This document shows positions 12,131 to 24,059 of a stretch of DNA of 64,000 bases, piece by piece (within the stretch, counting starts at the first letter, position 1; each line of letters begins with the position of its first letter). Position numbers and translations under genes: made by a program. The notes beneath the pieces were generated by a model. The model did not search any database. It had not been told where the DNA came from and saw nothing but the letters and a program-made list of their open reading frames with translations. This DNA comes from Episyrphus balteatus (lineage: Eukaryota; Arthropoda; Insecta; Diptera; Syrphidae). The DNA is taken from NCBI RefSeq assembly GCF_945859705.1, contig NC_079137.1:52112552-52176551 (forward strand), written 5' to 3'.

Positions 12131-13719
12131 CACTCAAAAAATTTATTAGTAAAACAGCTACGAATGGCATTCGTAGCAAAAATATTCGTGCATTGAACGC
12201 ATATTCGTAAAATACACGAAGTATTCGTGCAGTGAAATTTTTACGAATGCATTAGTGAAATTTTACTAATAACTGTAGTAATATCCACGAATTTATTCGT
12301 TCAATACACTAATGTTATTCGTAAACAAAAATTCAACAACTTTTATTAGTACATTGTACTAATTGTTGCGTGCATATAACTAATAACATTCGTAAATTCT
12401 TCGTACGAATGACTTCGTAATTTTATGCATTGTATTCGTAGTATTTACTAAGGTGCCTGTACGCATTATTCGTAGAATGTACAAATAATTCGTTGAGTTG
12501 TAACAATTATAAACCGAAATATCCGTTATTTCCGTTATTTGTTAAACGTTTTCCATTCCTAAATAGCATCAAAAATGTTAGTTGGAATACTAGCGTCGTG
12601 GATGGCAGAACATTTATACTTAATGGAAAATATAATTTCATAAAATAAATATATTTAAGAAATATAAAGTTTGTAAAAATAGTTAACTTTCGTTCAGTGC
12701 GGAAAAAGAAAGTGCTTGTAGATAAGTAGTGGTGTAAATGATTATTTAATGTAAATTTTACGGTGGATACATGAAGTAATTACAAAACCGAAGATCGAAG
12801 GAACAACTACAATTACAACAAAAACCAGGTGAGTCATTTATATTTAAAATTAATTAAATCATTATCCTTTATGGCCTAGATGTCCAGAATAGTTATGAAA
12901 CACGATTGTTATAATAAAATATAAAGGTTTTTGCATTAATCATCCTTTATTTTCTGACTTTTCGTTCTAGATTCTAGAACATTCTTTCAAGGTTGGCATA
13001 GGGATTTCATCAATAAAATCAGCTCTCCCAATTGGAAAATGGCGGCCCATATCATATCAAAGTTACTGGTGCTTTTCTAAAAATATTTATTGTAAGTATA
13101 GACATTTTTTCGAGCTATTTTCAATGTTAAATGTTTGTATATTTTCAGTGGCCTTCCAAAACACAGAATATGAACACCGTGGATATGTGGTATAATATTT
13201 AAGATCAAAAAAACATTAATAATATTTTTATAAATGTAGAAAATTAATGCAATATATTTTTATAGTTTTGAAGTACAGTTTTGCTTGGGTAATTATTTCA
13301 ACAATTCATATTTTAGGAAATTTGAGGAACAAAATTCAATGGCTGAAAGTTCTACAATAAATAACATTCGTACAATATACGAATAGCACTGTATAATGTA
13401 CGAATTATTAGTAAAGCCATTCGTAAATACTACAATGCTATTCGTACAATATACGAATAGTGCTGTACAATGTACGAATGAATCAGAAAAACATTAGTAA
13501 ATACTTCAAATTATTCGTACAATGTACGAATGGGAATGTAAATCTATTTATAGTATTCGTACAATGTACGCTTGATTTTCTACGAATACTAATAAAATAT
13601 TCGTAAAAGTACTAATAAACGTTCATTTTACGAATAATATTCGTGGCTGAAAACCACGAATAAAATTCGTAGAATGTACGCAGTTATTAGTACTATTTAC
13701 ACATGAAATTTTTTGAGTG
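12131..13719. mobile_element. CACTA-like non-autonomous element with dense subterminal repeats
   Basis: Perfect 14 bp inverted ends, CACTCAAAAAATTT at 12,131-12,144 and its complement ending at 13,719, flanked by TT on both sides. Both flanks inside the ends are packed with short repeats in both orientations built on ATTCGTACAATGTACGAAT and TATTAGTA. They cover about 12,150-12,490 on the left and 13,360-13,690 on the right. CACT termini, a 2-3 bp target duplication and arrays of short subterminal repeats are the hallmarks of the CACTA/EnSpm (CMC) superfamily. The ~850 bp core has no transposase, so this is a deletion derivative or MITE-like relative. The superfamily call is inference. Confidence 0.7.
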
Positions 13720-13734
13720 TTGGGACAAGCGGGG

Positions 13735-14760
13735 CGGCGCCCCGGGGCCCCCGACCGACCCCAGGGCCCCCACTGGAGATAATGCAGAGAAGGAAACTGT
13801 TAGCATAAATTGAGTTACGAAGTAAATTAAAATGTATTTGAATCACTTCGGATACAAGGGAGACAAATTATGACATTCAGTGTAATGTATAATGCATTGG
13901 TAGCCACAATATATATTGATTTAATAAAAAGGTTACCCCAGGGGCCCCAAAAAAATAAATTGGTTTTTTAAAAAAATTATAATTTTATCTTAGGGCCTCA
14001 AAAAATATTACTTGAAAAATCCTTGCAACCACAAAATAATACATTAGGGGCCCCAAAAAAGCAAAAAACAATTTCAGGCCAGGGGCTCCAAAAGCGTCAA
14101 AAAAAATATTAAATTAAAAAAAATTGTGTTTTAAATAAAATTACATTTGTTGATGGATTACTGAATATTACTTTAGGAGCCCCAAAAAATATGACTTCGG
14201 GGCTCGAGAAATATTATATGAAGGGTCCCAAAAAATAATTTTTCAGGAACCCCGTTAGTTCAGAGGCAATCAAATATTAATTTGGGGACCCCAAAATCTA
14301 TTACTAAGGAACACAAAAATGTTCATCAAATTTTCTGATGGCATGACAAATATTATTTGAAGATCCTCAAAAGCTATTACTTCAGGGGTTCAAAACAATC
14401 AAATGGAAAATTAAATACCAATTCAGGGGCTCCAACATAAATACATCAGGGCCCAAAATAAAAACATTACGTTATTGGTGGCATTCCGAATATTACTTCA
14501 GAACAGAGGCACAAATACCTATTAATTCTTGGCTCCAAAAAAATTATATTATATTTTAGGGGCCTCTAAGCACTTTATTTTTAGGCCTTAAAAATAATTT
14601 TTCAGTGGCCCCAAAAGAAATAAACTATGTTTGATGATGGAAAATCAAATGTGTACATATTACTTCAGAAAAGAGGCCTCAAGAACTATCAATTCTAAGC
14701 TAAAAAAAAATTTGTTTTAGGGGTCTATAAATATTTAATTTTGGGGGCCCCTAGTACAAG
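13735..14760. repeat. Degenerate GGGGCCCC minisatellite-like array
   Basis: Begins with a GC-rich block (GGGGCGGCGCCCCGGGGCCC). It continues with about 15-20 decayed copies of a core near TTCAGGGGCCCCAAAAAATA spaced by AT-rich sequence, ending at GGGGGCCCCTAG. A second phrase near GATGATGG...AATATTACTTCAG recurs at about 14,145, 14,331, 14,470 and 14,628, suggesting a higher-order unit of roughly 150-190 bp. No open frame runs through it. The adjacent CACTA-like element appears to have inserted at its left edge. Confidence 0.75.
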
Positions 14761-14864
14761 TATTTACTACTTTTATGATAGAAATTTTAAGTAAGTATAG
14801 CAAAGAGCATTACTAACATATTAAAACATTAAAATAAACATAAAAATAAATGAGCCATACAAAA

Positions 14865-14890
14865 AAATGTATGGCGTATACGCACTTTTT
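14865..14890 (+). repeat. GGCGTATACG terminal-like motif, copy a
   Basis: ATGGCGTATACGCAC followed by a T run. The same motif, as CTGTGGCGTATACGTA plus T run, occurs at about 21,820, 29,990 (inverted) and 51,800. Confidence 0.4.
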
Positions 14891-17760
14891 TTTATCTAAG
14901 TTGCCCCCAAATGATATTTTGATGACATGTTCCACAAGTTCCAAAATTCATTGAGTTCAAAATCAACAGATTGACACAAATTGCTTTTCCCTGCTAATTT
15001 TGCTTGAATCGTGTGTTGTTTTTCTTTGTAAGTATGAAATTTGTAATTCTCCATTAACTGTACGTCAGATTACTCAGCTTGAGATATAGGTCAAAACAAA
15101 GACCTACACTATTCCACTCTACTTTATTTTATTGAAATCTCAACTTTAATACCTCTTTTTACAACAAGAATTCAAAAATCCTTTGATTTTGATAAATGCA
15201 AGTAAACAATAAATAACCATCATTGTCCATAATTTGCAATCCAAACTACTATGATGATATAATGTTAGAAGTCCCTTATGAGAGTTGGATGCTATACATA
15301 CGAGTAACTTCAAGTCTCTTTGGTGATTGCGTTCGCTTTTCTGCTGTCATCTTTTCTCCTCTTTCCATCTCTGGTGAATGTCCTTTTTTCTTTCCCTTTA
15401 GGTAATCTATCAATTTATTTTATTTTTTTATATTTTTCTTATTTATTTATTATTATTGCATTCACATTTTCATGGAAATATTGATATTTTTTATATATAT
15501 ATTTTTTTTTATTTTCTTATATAAATATTATGTTGTAGATATGAATATATTTTGTAAAGTTTTGTGTGATAGTTTTGATGTAGATAACAACACAGCTTGA
15601 ATGCTATGCATGCATAATACCTACTTTTTTTTTTCCATGCATGTATTTTGTATATGGACGATGTGTGGCATCATTCAAATTTCAAAACTTGGAAAACTAT
15701 TTCCATATGGTTTAGAAAAAAAGGCGACAGCAGAAATGCATACAAATATAAATCAGCTGGAAGGATAAACGAGAAATATTATATAGAAAAAGAGTATAGA
15801 GAAAACGACGAACCATGATGGAGAGTAGAAAGGATCAGGAGACGAGTTTGAGTGAGTATAGTTAAATAGAACATCAGCAGGATAAATAACAACAAAATTC
15901 AGAGAACAGAACAAAAATGAAATTGCAAACTTTAAATGGAACCGAGAAGAGTTGCAAAAAAGTTTGTTGTATTTCATATTTTTATACCGAAACCGAGTGC
16001 CGAGAGTATATGCCAAAAGAACCACCCGCTGACTGAAATTTTTCTACAATTCTTTTCCCAGCATCGGCTTCGGCATCAAAAAATGAGGTCAGACTTGGTA
16101 CCGACTTCTCTGTATGCAGTAAAGTCACCCCCTCTGTCTTTGTATGGATGTAAGTTTATGTATGTGCATAATTTAAAGCTCAAAAGTACTCTCTAACACA
16201 GTTGGGGGTAGCCTAGGTTATGCCCAAAATCTCTATACCCTTCCTTACCCCGGCTCAATATATTACATGAGTGCCCCAAAATATTCCCGTTTGTGAAGTA
16301 TTAATCGAATGTTTCCTCAGTTGTATGATGGTTCTGGTTCTTGTTTTTGGTTCTGGGCATATATGAAAAAGACAAGGACCCGAACTCGAACCCGAACCCA
16401 AACTCACGGGAATTGTTCGGTACTTTAAATTACAACTACCAGAGCGAGAAGATTGGGCTCTCTCACCCTTCAACGCAAAATTAATTTGTAAGCTTTATCC
16501 TCGTCCCGACGCCATACTTCCATTTCCAATACCACCAAAAGAGAGCTGGTATCCTATATCCTTTTAGATCCTGCTATACTGCCAGCCAGACCATCAAAGG
16601 GTGGTTGGCGACGACTCCTAAGGGTGATGGAAGATGGAGGCAAAACATAACTGCAGTCAAACACAGTTAAGGGAGTGCATGGAGTTGATGAAATTGGGGG
16701 AATAGCTGTATGTGCGTAATTGCAAGACCACACATAACAAGCAATTTTTTTTGTACATGTTTTTTTTTTTTTTCTTCTTCTTTTTTTGTTGTTTTTTTTT
16801 TTTGTATTATTATTTGCTCCTTGCGCGAATGGGTTCCTCTTGTTTTGGAGAAAATCGAGAACTCGAACTCGAAGGATCATGGAGTGCCTCCTTGTACCTA
16901 TAGGACGATATATAATACAACATATACAAGTCTTTGGGAACTTGGGACGTCCTCGATGCTGCCGGTGCTTGTAGCTTGGTTGCAGAAGTTCTCTCTTCAT
17001 TTTGGGGTCATAAATAAACGGAGGGAAGCAGCGTATTGTTTTACCATGTATGCAAGATGCATTGCGGCACTCTTGTCTATATTAAAAGGGTGTAATTAAC
17101 TGTGGATGCTTCGGAGTTTGTTTTACATTGTTCGCGCTATGAGAAAATGTTTTTTATTTTTATTTTTATATTTTTTTTTTATTTTTTATGATTTTTTTTA
17201 GGTTAGAAAGAGGTTGATGTTTGGTTTTCTAGATTCTAAAAAGTAGATATATGTAGAGAAAATTGCATTGTGCAAAACACAAGCAACTAATAATGGGAGT
17301 TGTATGTAAGTTTAAAAAAAAAAAATAAAGAGGGAAAAGGATGTATGTATTTTACTGCACTTTAAATAGAATTTATTGCATTTGCTGCAAGGATGTTGTG
17401 TTGTTGTTGTTAGTTACTGCTACTGCTGTTGTTGAGTTGAAATCAAAGGCGATTTTTATGACTAAAGGAAGTTTCAAAAAAAAAGTTAACATGGCGTTCT
17501 ACTTATTTATAAATTCTCCTAGAACTAAAAACTATACAACCCTTGTTTCCACTGTGGTTTTGTTGTTAAATAAGAAAATAAGATCATGAAATGATAAATA
17601 TCTAATGGGGATATGTGTGTGGTGTGAAGTTAGAGGAAATTTTGCGGTAAATTTATTTACTAGAAAGTCGAAAGGTTAAAATAGAGGTCAAAAGTATTGC
17701 AGGAAGAAATGTTGAAATATTAAGTCATGGAGTAAACTTCACAAGTAATCGTTTCTAATT
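14890..17760. other. Single-copy-like island, no exon identified
   Basis: Relatively complex sequence with poly-T tracts at 15,480-15,520 and 16,760-16,805. Decayed hexamer-type repeats occur at 16,330-16,370 (GGTTCTG) and 16,378-16,405 (CGAACC). Several 60-150 codon frames at 16,254-17,100 overlap on both strands. They are low-complexity (Phe or Lys runs from poly-T/A) without splice signals or homology I can recognise. Treated as non-coding. Confidence 0.45.
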
Positions 17761-17778
17761 TAAAAATATCAATCAAAG

Positions 17779-17874
17779 AGTACACAGAGACAAAATGGTA
17801 TATTTAACTATTATAATGATTAAATATACCATGAATAAAGTTATTTCTGGCATTATTTTTTCTCCGTGTACACT
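17779..17874. mobile_element. Tiny (96 bp) palindromic MITE
   Basis: Ends are inverted: AGTACACAGAGA at 17,779 and TCTCCGTGTACACT to 17,874 (complement AGTGTACACGGAGA). Inside is a perfect 13 bp inverted repeat, ATGGTATATTTAA at 17,795-17,807 and TTAAATATACCAT at 17,820-17,832. CACGGAGAAAAA-type termini recur in small fly elements; that attribution is general knowledge and unverified. Confidence 0.6.
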
Positions 17875-17879
17875 TTTCA

Positions 17880-18925
17880 AATCAGATTTTTTGCTTAATC
17901 TCCTCAAAGATTGTCTTAAAACCCAAAATACAATCATTTGTTAGTATATTACCTATAGGAGGCTATTAGAACAATACGTAAGACGTAAGCCATAAAATTC
18001 AGTTTTGAGCTACGAGAGATTTAAGAAACAGGGTTTTTAAAACAACACTTTTTTGAGTGCCATCTAGTTTTGAGTGTAGTTAGCTGCATAAATCTTTTTT
18101 TTTTTTTTGTATCAAAATAGATATATGTATTAAGAGACCCATTTTTATAAAAAACTCATTTTTGAAAAAAAGTGGGTAACTTAGTTATCCGAGAGCATAT
18201 CGAAATCTATAAAATTATCAATTTTTAAAACTGCTTAACAAGTTTCCAGATAACTTCTTTTTATTTAAAGTGTAAAAACGAATTAAGCTACAAAATAGTC
18301 AAAATAGCGCTGTAAGAGCTTTGCACCCAGCGAGTGCACAGTGGTGTTAATTGTACTGGATAGCGGATAAAAATTCGTAAAATCTGAACTATGTAATGGA
18401 ATTTAATAAATATTGCATTTGGTATATATTTCGACAAAATTTGGTAAAACAAAAAATTATTAAAAAAATTTATTTACATTTTACGGACTTAAAGGGTTTT
18501 GAAAATAACGAAAACACCTTTTCAAAACTAAGAATACGATTTTTTTTAAAACAAAGAATTCTTATCGAAAATTGTAGGCAACGTTTTATTAAAAAAAAAA
18601 AAATATTATTTTACACATGAACAAAAAATTTCAAAAAAATTGCGTCGCACTGTGGTGCATTGGCTCCCGGAAATTACACTAGAATTTGGAAAAAAAAAAG
18701 CCAAAAAATTTTTCATACAAAATCTGGCTGTGCAACGCCGGAAATATTCCCAGAAAGCTTTCGCTCCTTTTTCCTAAGAAAAAAATCCAGGTTTCGTGCG
18801 AAGAATTTTTTGGCTTTTTTTCCAAAAAAGAAAAAAAAAATGCTAGCGTAGTTTCGTCTGGCTTAATTTCTGTAATTCTTTCTCACCTAACCTTGATTTT
18901 TTCTTGAAATTGCAAAAAAAAAAAA
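17880..18925. other. AT-rich intronic DNA, no gene seen
   Basis: Contains short phrases CACAGTGGTG (about 18,338) and CACTGTGGTG (about 18,648) that are not a convincing TIR pair. Frames at 18,396-18,907 are Lys/Phe-rich artefacts. Confidence 0.4.
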
Positions 18926-18929
18926 TATA

Positions 18930-19540
18930 TAAACTTGTTTCGAGACATTTTTCTACCTCCAAATGTGAAAAATACAATGTTTGGATGCAAATAACTCAGC
19001 AACCAAACCTCAAAGAAATGTTTGGTTTTCAGTATAGAATTTGAATAGAGCTTTAGGAGACCTTTCTTTTGATATCTCACTCGATGAATTTGGAAGAAAT
19101 TTTTTAAAATTAAATTTTTTTAGATATTTTTCGAAAATTTGAAAAAAATAGATTTATAATTTTTTTTAGCTAAATTCGTTGACCTGTTTACTTCGAACTC
19201 ATATCTGTAAACCAAAACTTTTTTCGAGACTTAAATCCGAAAAAATCTGTTTCGGAATGTAAACAAAAAAAAAAATAGGTATTTGGTTCGCTATAACTCA
19301 GCAACCAGACCTCCAAGAAACTTTTGGTTTTCAGTAATGATTAGAGATTAGAAAGACTTTTCGTTTGATGTGTTACTCGATAAATTTGGATGAATTTTTT
19401 GGAAATGCATTTATTTTAGACAATTTGAATTTTTTTTTTTTCAAAAATATGATAAAAAATAATTTGTAAGTTTTTAATTAAATGCATTTCATTGTAAAAT
19501 CATATCTGTAAATCAAAACTTTTTTCGATACCTGGTCCAC
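18930..19540 (+). repeat. Tandem duplication with a ~301 bp unit (about two copies)
   Basis: ATAACTCAGCAACC(A)AACCT at 18,991 recurs at 19,293, and ATATCTGTAA at 19,201 recurs at 19,502. Intervening text (TTGGTTTTCAGTA, CTCGATGAATTTGGA versus CTCGATAAATTTGGA, TTTTTTCGAGAC) aligns with the same 301-302 bp offset. The copies are clearly diverged. This may be a short stretch of a dispersed satellite. Confidence 0.85.
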
Positions 19541-19559
19541 AGATATCTGCCTGCGATAA

Positions 19560-22500
19560 ATGTTCAAAATAGAAAAACTTGTTTTTTTTTTTTAAACCCA
19601 CCCTAATGTCTTTGATAAAAAAAATACATGTAATGTGGAGTATCTACTTTTGAAATTAAAAAAAAAAAAACAATATTTTGGCGTCTCATATTCTCGTAAA
19701 TGACACCATCGATTTCAATGAAATTTTTTTTATGTTCTAGAAACTCTTTTGTTAAAATTAAGAAAAAATTTTCAAAAAACAAAAACATTTTTAGATTTAA
19801 AACAAAAAAAAAATTTTCAAAACTATTAATCCTTTTTAATGGCTTCATTTGGAGGTCAAAACGTTTTACAGATATGGTTTTGTAACATTAAGCCAAATTT
19901 TAAAAAAATATCAAATTGAATTAAACAATTAAAGCCGATTTATTCAATATTTTTGAGTTAACGTTTTACGATACCTATACGTAAATGAGCTATAAAATAT
20001 GTTTATATATATGCATTTATGTATTAAAAAAAAAATATAACCCCAAAAGAATTTATCGAGATTGCCTTAGAAACACAACAAGCCAAACACAGAATATGGT
20101 ACCTGAGATTATTATTTGAAATTCAAACATTGGAAGGTGAATACTTTTAATACGGGATAAGGGCGCGTCAGGACTACACACATCAGAAGTCTCTCTATAT
20201 CGAGGTACTTACAAATTCGGAGGATATATTTTATTGTATAAAAATAAAATACCAAATCTATATGTGAGTATGAGTATCCTTAAGTGGAATTGAAATCCTT
20301 GGAATATTATAGAAGGTGTAGCTTTCGCAATGAGAATTTGATTTATCCGTGTCGTTGCTTGCTTAGATCTAACTACCATGGAGGAAGGAAGCGAAAGCAT
20401 ATAAACGTGTAAAAGTTCTAGAATGAACAAGTTCGGATACAAGAAACAAAGCTCTGTGTGTGTCTTTATGTACCTACATCATTTTGTAGATTTGGTCCCT
20501 CTATGAAAAGTACCTTAGTACGATGGTGTGGACTTTATATGATGCTGACGACGATAATGATTCTTGAGTTTGAAGTGGCAAGTTGCCCAATGCAAGCAGC
20601 AAGACATCGCACCGACACAAGACTTCTATTCTATTGCTCACAATATAGAATTCTATTTGAGTAGGTGTATTGTATATATAGAAGACAATTGTACGGATAG
20701 TTTGCTCAGAAGAACACAGTTATTTCTCACACATACACAAACAAATAATAAACATTCGTTTAAAGATTAAATCTTCATTCTTTAGGTTAGAATTGGGAAA
20801 GGTATTATGAAGGTATACCGTTTATACTACGACACGAGGACACCGCATCTTTGTTTCGTTCAGGAGCTTGAAGCTTTGGAGTTGTCCTTGTCGTTATACC
20901 GTTATAATGTTGTCGACGCAACATTTTACTGTGCAAAATTCAAGAAAATTGTTTTCCATTGTCAATAAGGATGAAGACAGTTTATTTCAACAATAAGAAA
21001 GGATATCTATGTACAACGTGTCTATATGTGCTTATTTTAAAGAACCATCCAATAGTTTGAGTACCTTCTAGATATCTCTTTTATTTGTGTGGGTGTATTT
21101 GTGTGCATTTGTTTTTACAGAGAAATGATTATCCTGTCAGCTAAAACAATTGAAAATATCCTGACATCTCTTCCACATCTCTGACACAAGTTTAATTCTA
21201 ATTGAATCAAATTGTTATTGTTTCGAAATATATTTTGTTGTTTTCCTCTCTTTTATATGTATGTTTAATACAAATTTTGCAGATCCTTTTTGAATTGACA
21301 AAAGGATAATCTGTTGTATTACATAGATATTTAAACCTCTGTCTGATGAAATTGTTCCAATTTGTATTCTATTTAAAATTTAAAGCATTGAAACGTGGTT
21401 TTTAAACGATTAGAATCTCTCTGGCTGACTATGGAAATTTGTATAGTTGTATGTAGTTTGACTAATTGTAGAATTTGATTGTTGTTAAGGATTTGTTTTG
21501 GGTTTTAAGTTTCGTTGCAATTTAAATGGACTTTTAAGGTTCAACAAATTACATTTTTAACCTCTCAATTAAATAAGTAGATAACTTTTATATGAATAAG
21601 AGAAATATAGATAGACAATTCTCTTTCCAAAATACATATAAGTGCTTTCTTAATATTGAAAACAAATGTAAAGACGGGATTAATTGCTTCTGAGGTTTTT
21701 GTACTCCATGTCAAAAATCTTAAAAGAGAGGATAGATAACAAGCGAGATCATCTGTTTTTACAATTCGGTCGGCAATACATTTTTTTTTTTATAAATTTT
21801 AGAAGTTTTATCTAAAAATGGTCACTGTGGCGTATGAGTAACATTTTCTTCCACTGTCAAAAAATAATTATTTATTTTAGGGGTAGTTTTTGCATAAACA
21901 TTAAGTTACATTACATAAGTGTGATTTTGAATTTTCAATTTCAATTACTAATCAGACTATCTTTGCACTTAAACGTCTCTTCAATTGTTATAGATGAGAA
22001 ACTAATAACAAAAATCGATTTTAAATTCAAGGTACTGACTCTATAAGTTTTTGGTTATCGTTCATAAGATTTTCAAGTAATTTTCAAAGACCGGATTTTT
22101 TTATTTTTTATAATCTTCTAGAATGGTTTCATGGTTCGAAAAAATTTCTTAAAAAACTGTGTTTTTTTTTCACACAAAAAAAGAATGCGTGTACACATGT
22201 GCACGCTATCGAAGTTATACTTCTCACTTATAATTCATTCTTAATGAAAATTCAAAACAAATCAAAAGTTCTTCAGATATTTGAAAAAATGTCATACTGT
22301 CCTAACCTTTCGAGAAGAACCCGGACTTTGACTGACTATAAAATTGAATTTAACTTACTCACGGAATACATTTGTATATAATTTTTTAGATAATTTCATT
22401 GTGAATAAGTCTGTCCTTGGATATTTTTGGTTTAAATGAGTAAAAATGGAGCTATGAAATAAAAACGGCATCGACCTCTTTTCCAAGATGGTGGCTGTTC

Positions 22501-23700
22501 CCGATGTTCTACCATCCCAAAAAATTCATTTTTACGATAAGGACATACACCCAAACACGTTAAATGAAAAAAATTTGTCTCGCGTAAAATGCAATTTGAT
22601 TTACTAATTTGCCTGGCCTATTTTGTTTGAAACTCATTTGAATATTTTTTTCGTTTTTCAAGAGAAACTTTTCGTTGGTCGCTGATTTTACAAGAATTGT
22701 TTTTCAGGCCATTGAAAACAGTAAAAGAGTTGGTATTAAATGTTCTTCTATGCAATAGACCAAAGCTAATGGCTCTCCGTCGATCCATTCGATATGTATT
22801 TATAAAAATGCACATACACAAAATTGGACACAAGCCCATAAGGATGCAAATAAATTAGTTTGTTTGTCATATTTAGTTTATATTAAATCAATCCCTCTAA
22901 TTATGTTTACTTTAAAAGTCTAAAAGTTACCAATTTATACGATTTTATCGAGTTTTAAAAACTTTCTTTTAACTAAAAAAGTCAAAAATTTGGAAAAAGT
23001 GCTAATTTTTGAACAGGTACATTTAAGTTGTTTCTTGACAAAAAAAATTAATAATTAAAATTGCATATTATCAAAGGATTTTACCTCTACTTTATTTCAT
23101 TAGTACAAAGTTTGGACGTACCGGCTACATACACAAAATGCCCCTTGATTTAGTAAAAAAAAATAAAATCGTCAATTTTTTAACTTTTTTTTCTTTGATT
23201 TAAGGTTAGAATTTCAGTGAAAAATAATTTTTAAAATTTTTTAATCATCTTAACATGACAGAAAATTTAATTTGCTATGAAAAGTGTCTTTGAACCATTT
23301 CAAAGTTAGGCTTGGTTTTCGAGTTAAATCAATAAAACTGAAAACCGACAAGTGTTGCCGTTTTCTCAGAAATGCACCAATGGATTTAGTAGCACTTTTG
23401 GCTGGAGTATTCTTTTATGCCAAGGAATCATAATCAGCAATAAAAACTCTTGAAAGAATTTGTTCCATTCAAAAGGGTCTATTCAATAGACTATAGTGAA
23501 AAATTTAAAATTTAGTTAAATATTAAAGTGAGCTTTAAATTTGATTATTATTAGTAGAGCCCTCTGGACCATTAAATTTGCACCAAAACAAGGAATTGTT
23601 TTTAAAAACAATAATTTTTGTGTAAGTATATAAAAAAAATTAAAAAACAAATGTAACTCAACACACAAAAACAATTTTCCAACAAAAATAGATTAAAAAA
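19560..23700. other. Mostly single-copy-like intronic DNA
   Basis: 20,150-21,500 is of higher complexity and lacks paired inverted repeats. The flanks are AT-rich. The GGCGTATAC-type motif (CACTGTGGCGTATGAG) lies at about 21,822. No splice-bounded or recognisable coding segment was found; frames at 20,209-20,770 are short and unlike known proteins. Confidence 0.4.
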
Positions 23701-23739
23701 AAAAAAAAAAATACATACCTATTCGAAAATTAAAAAACA

Positions 23740-24045
23740 AATTTTCGAAAATTGTACTTATTTTTATTTTAATGGTTATTTAAGCGCTTTTTGAAGAAAT
23801 TTTCGTTAAAATCGTGTGAATCGCTGTGAGAAATGAACCACAATCTACACAAAAAACATTTAAAAAATCGTTAAAGCCATTTTTAGAAAAGTTTTTTTTT
23901 CACTTTCGTTATAATGCAGGTAGATCCTTTAATTTTGGTCCTTAAAAATAAATTTCAATTTCACTTCTGGCGAATATTACAAAACTCATAACTACCAAGT
24001 TTGAAGAAAATCGCTTCAGTAGTCTTAGACCTTGCATAAGTCTTT
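23740..24045 (+). repeat. Dispersed repeat family A, copy 2 (diverged fragment)
   Basis: Retains AAATCGTTAAAGCCATTTTT, TTATAATGCAGGTA, TTTGGTCC, CTACCAAGTTTGAAGAAAAT and CGCTTCAGTAG, in the order seen in better copies. Both ends are lost. Confidence 0.7.
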
Positions 24046-24059
24046 TTAGCATTAATACG

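Noticed and set aside
16554..17099. Overlapping 148- and 129-codon frames on opposite strands
   Set aside because: Both run through poly-T/poly-A tracts giving Phe or Lys runs, with no recognised domain and no bracketing splice sites.
18335..18655. CACAGTGGTG / CACTGTGGTG pair as hAT ends
   Set aside because: The two words are not a clean inverted pair and no 8 bp duplication could be matched in the flanks.
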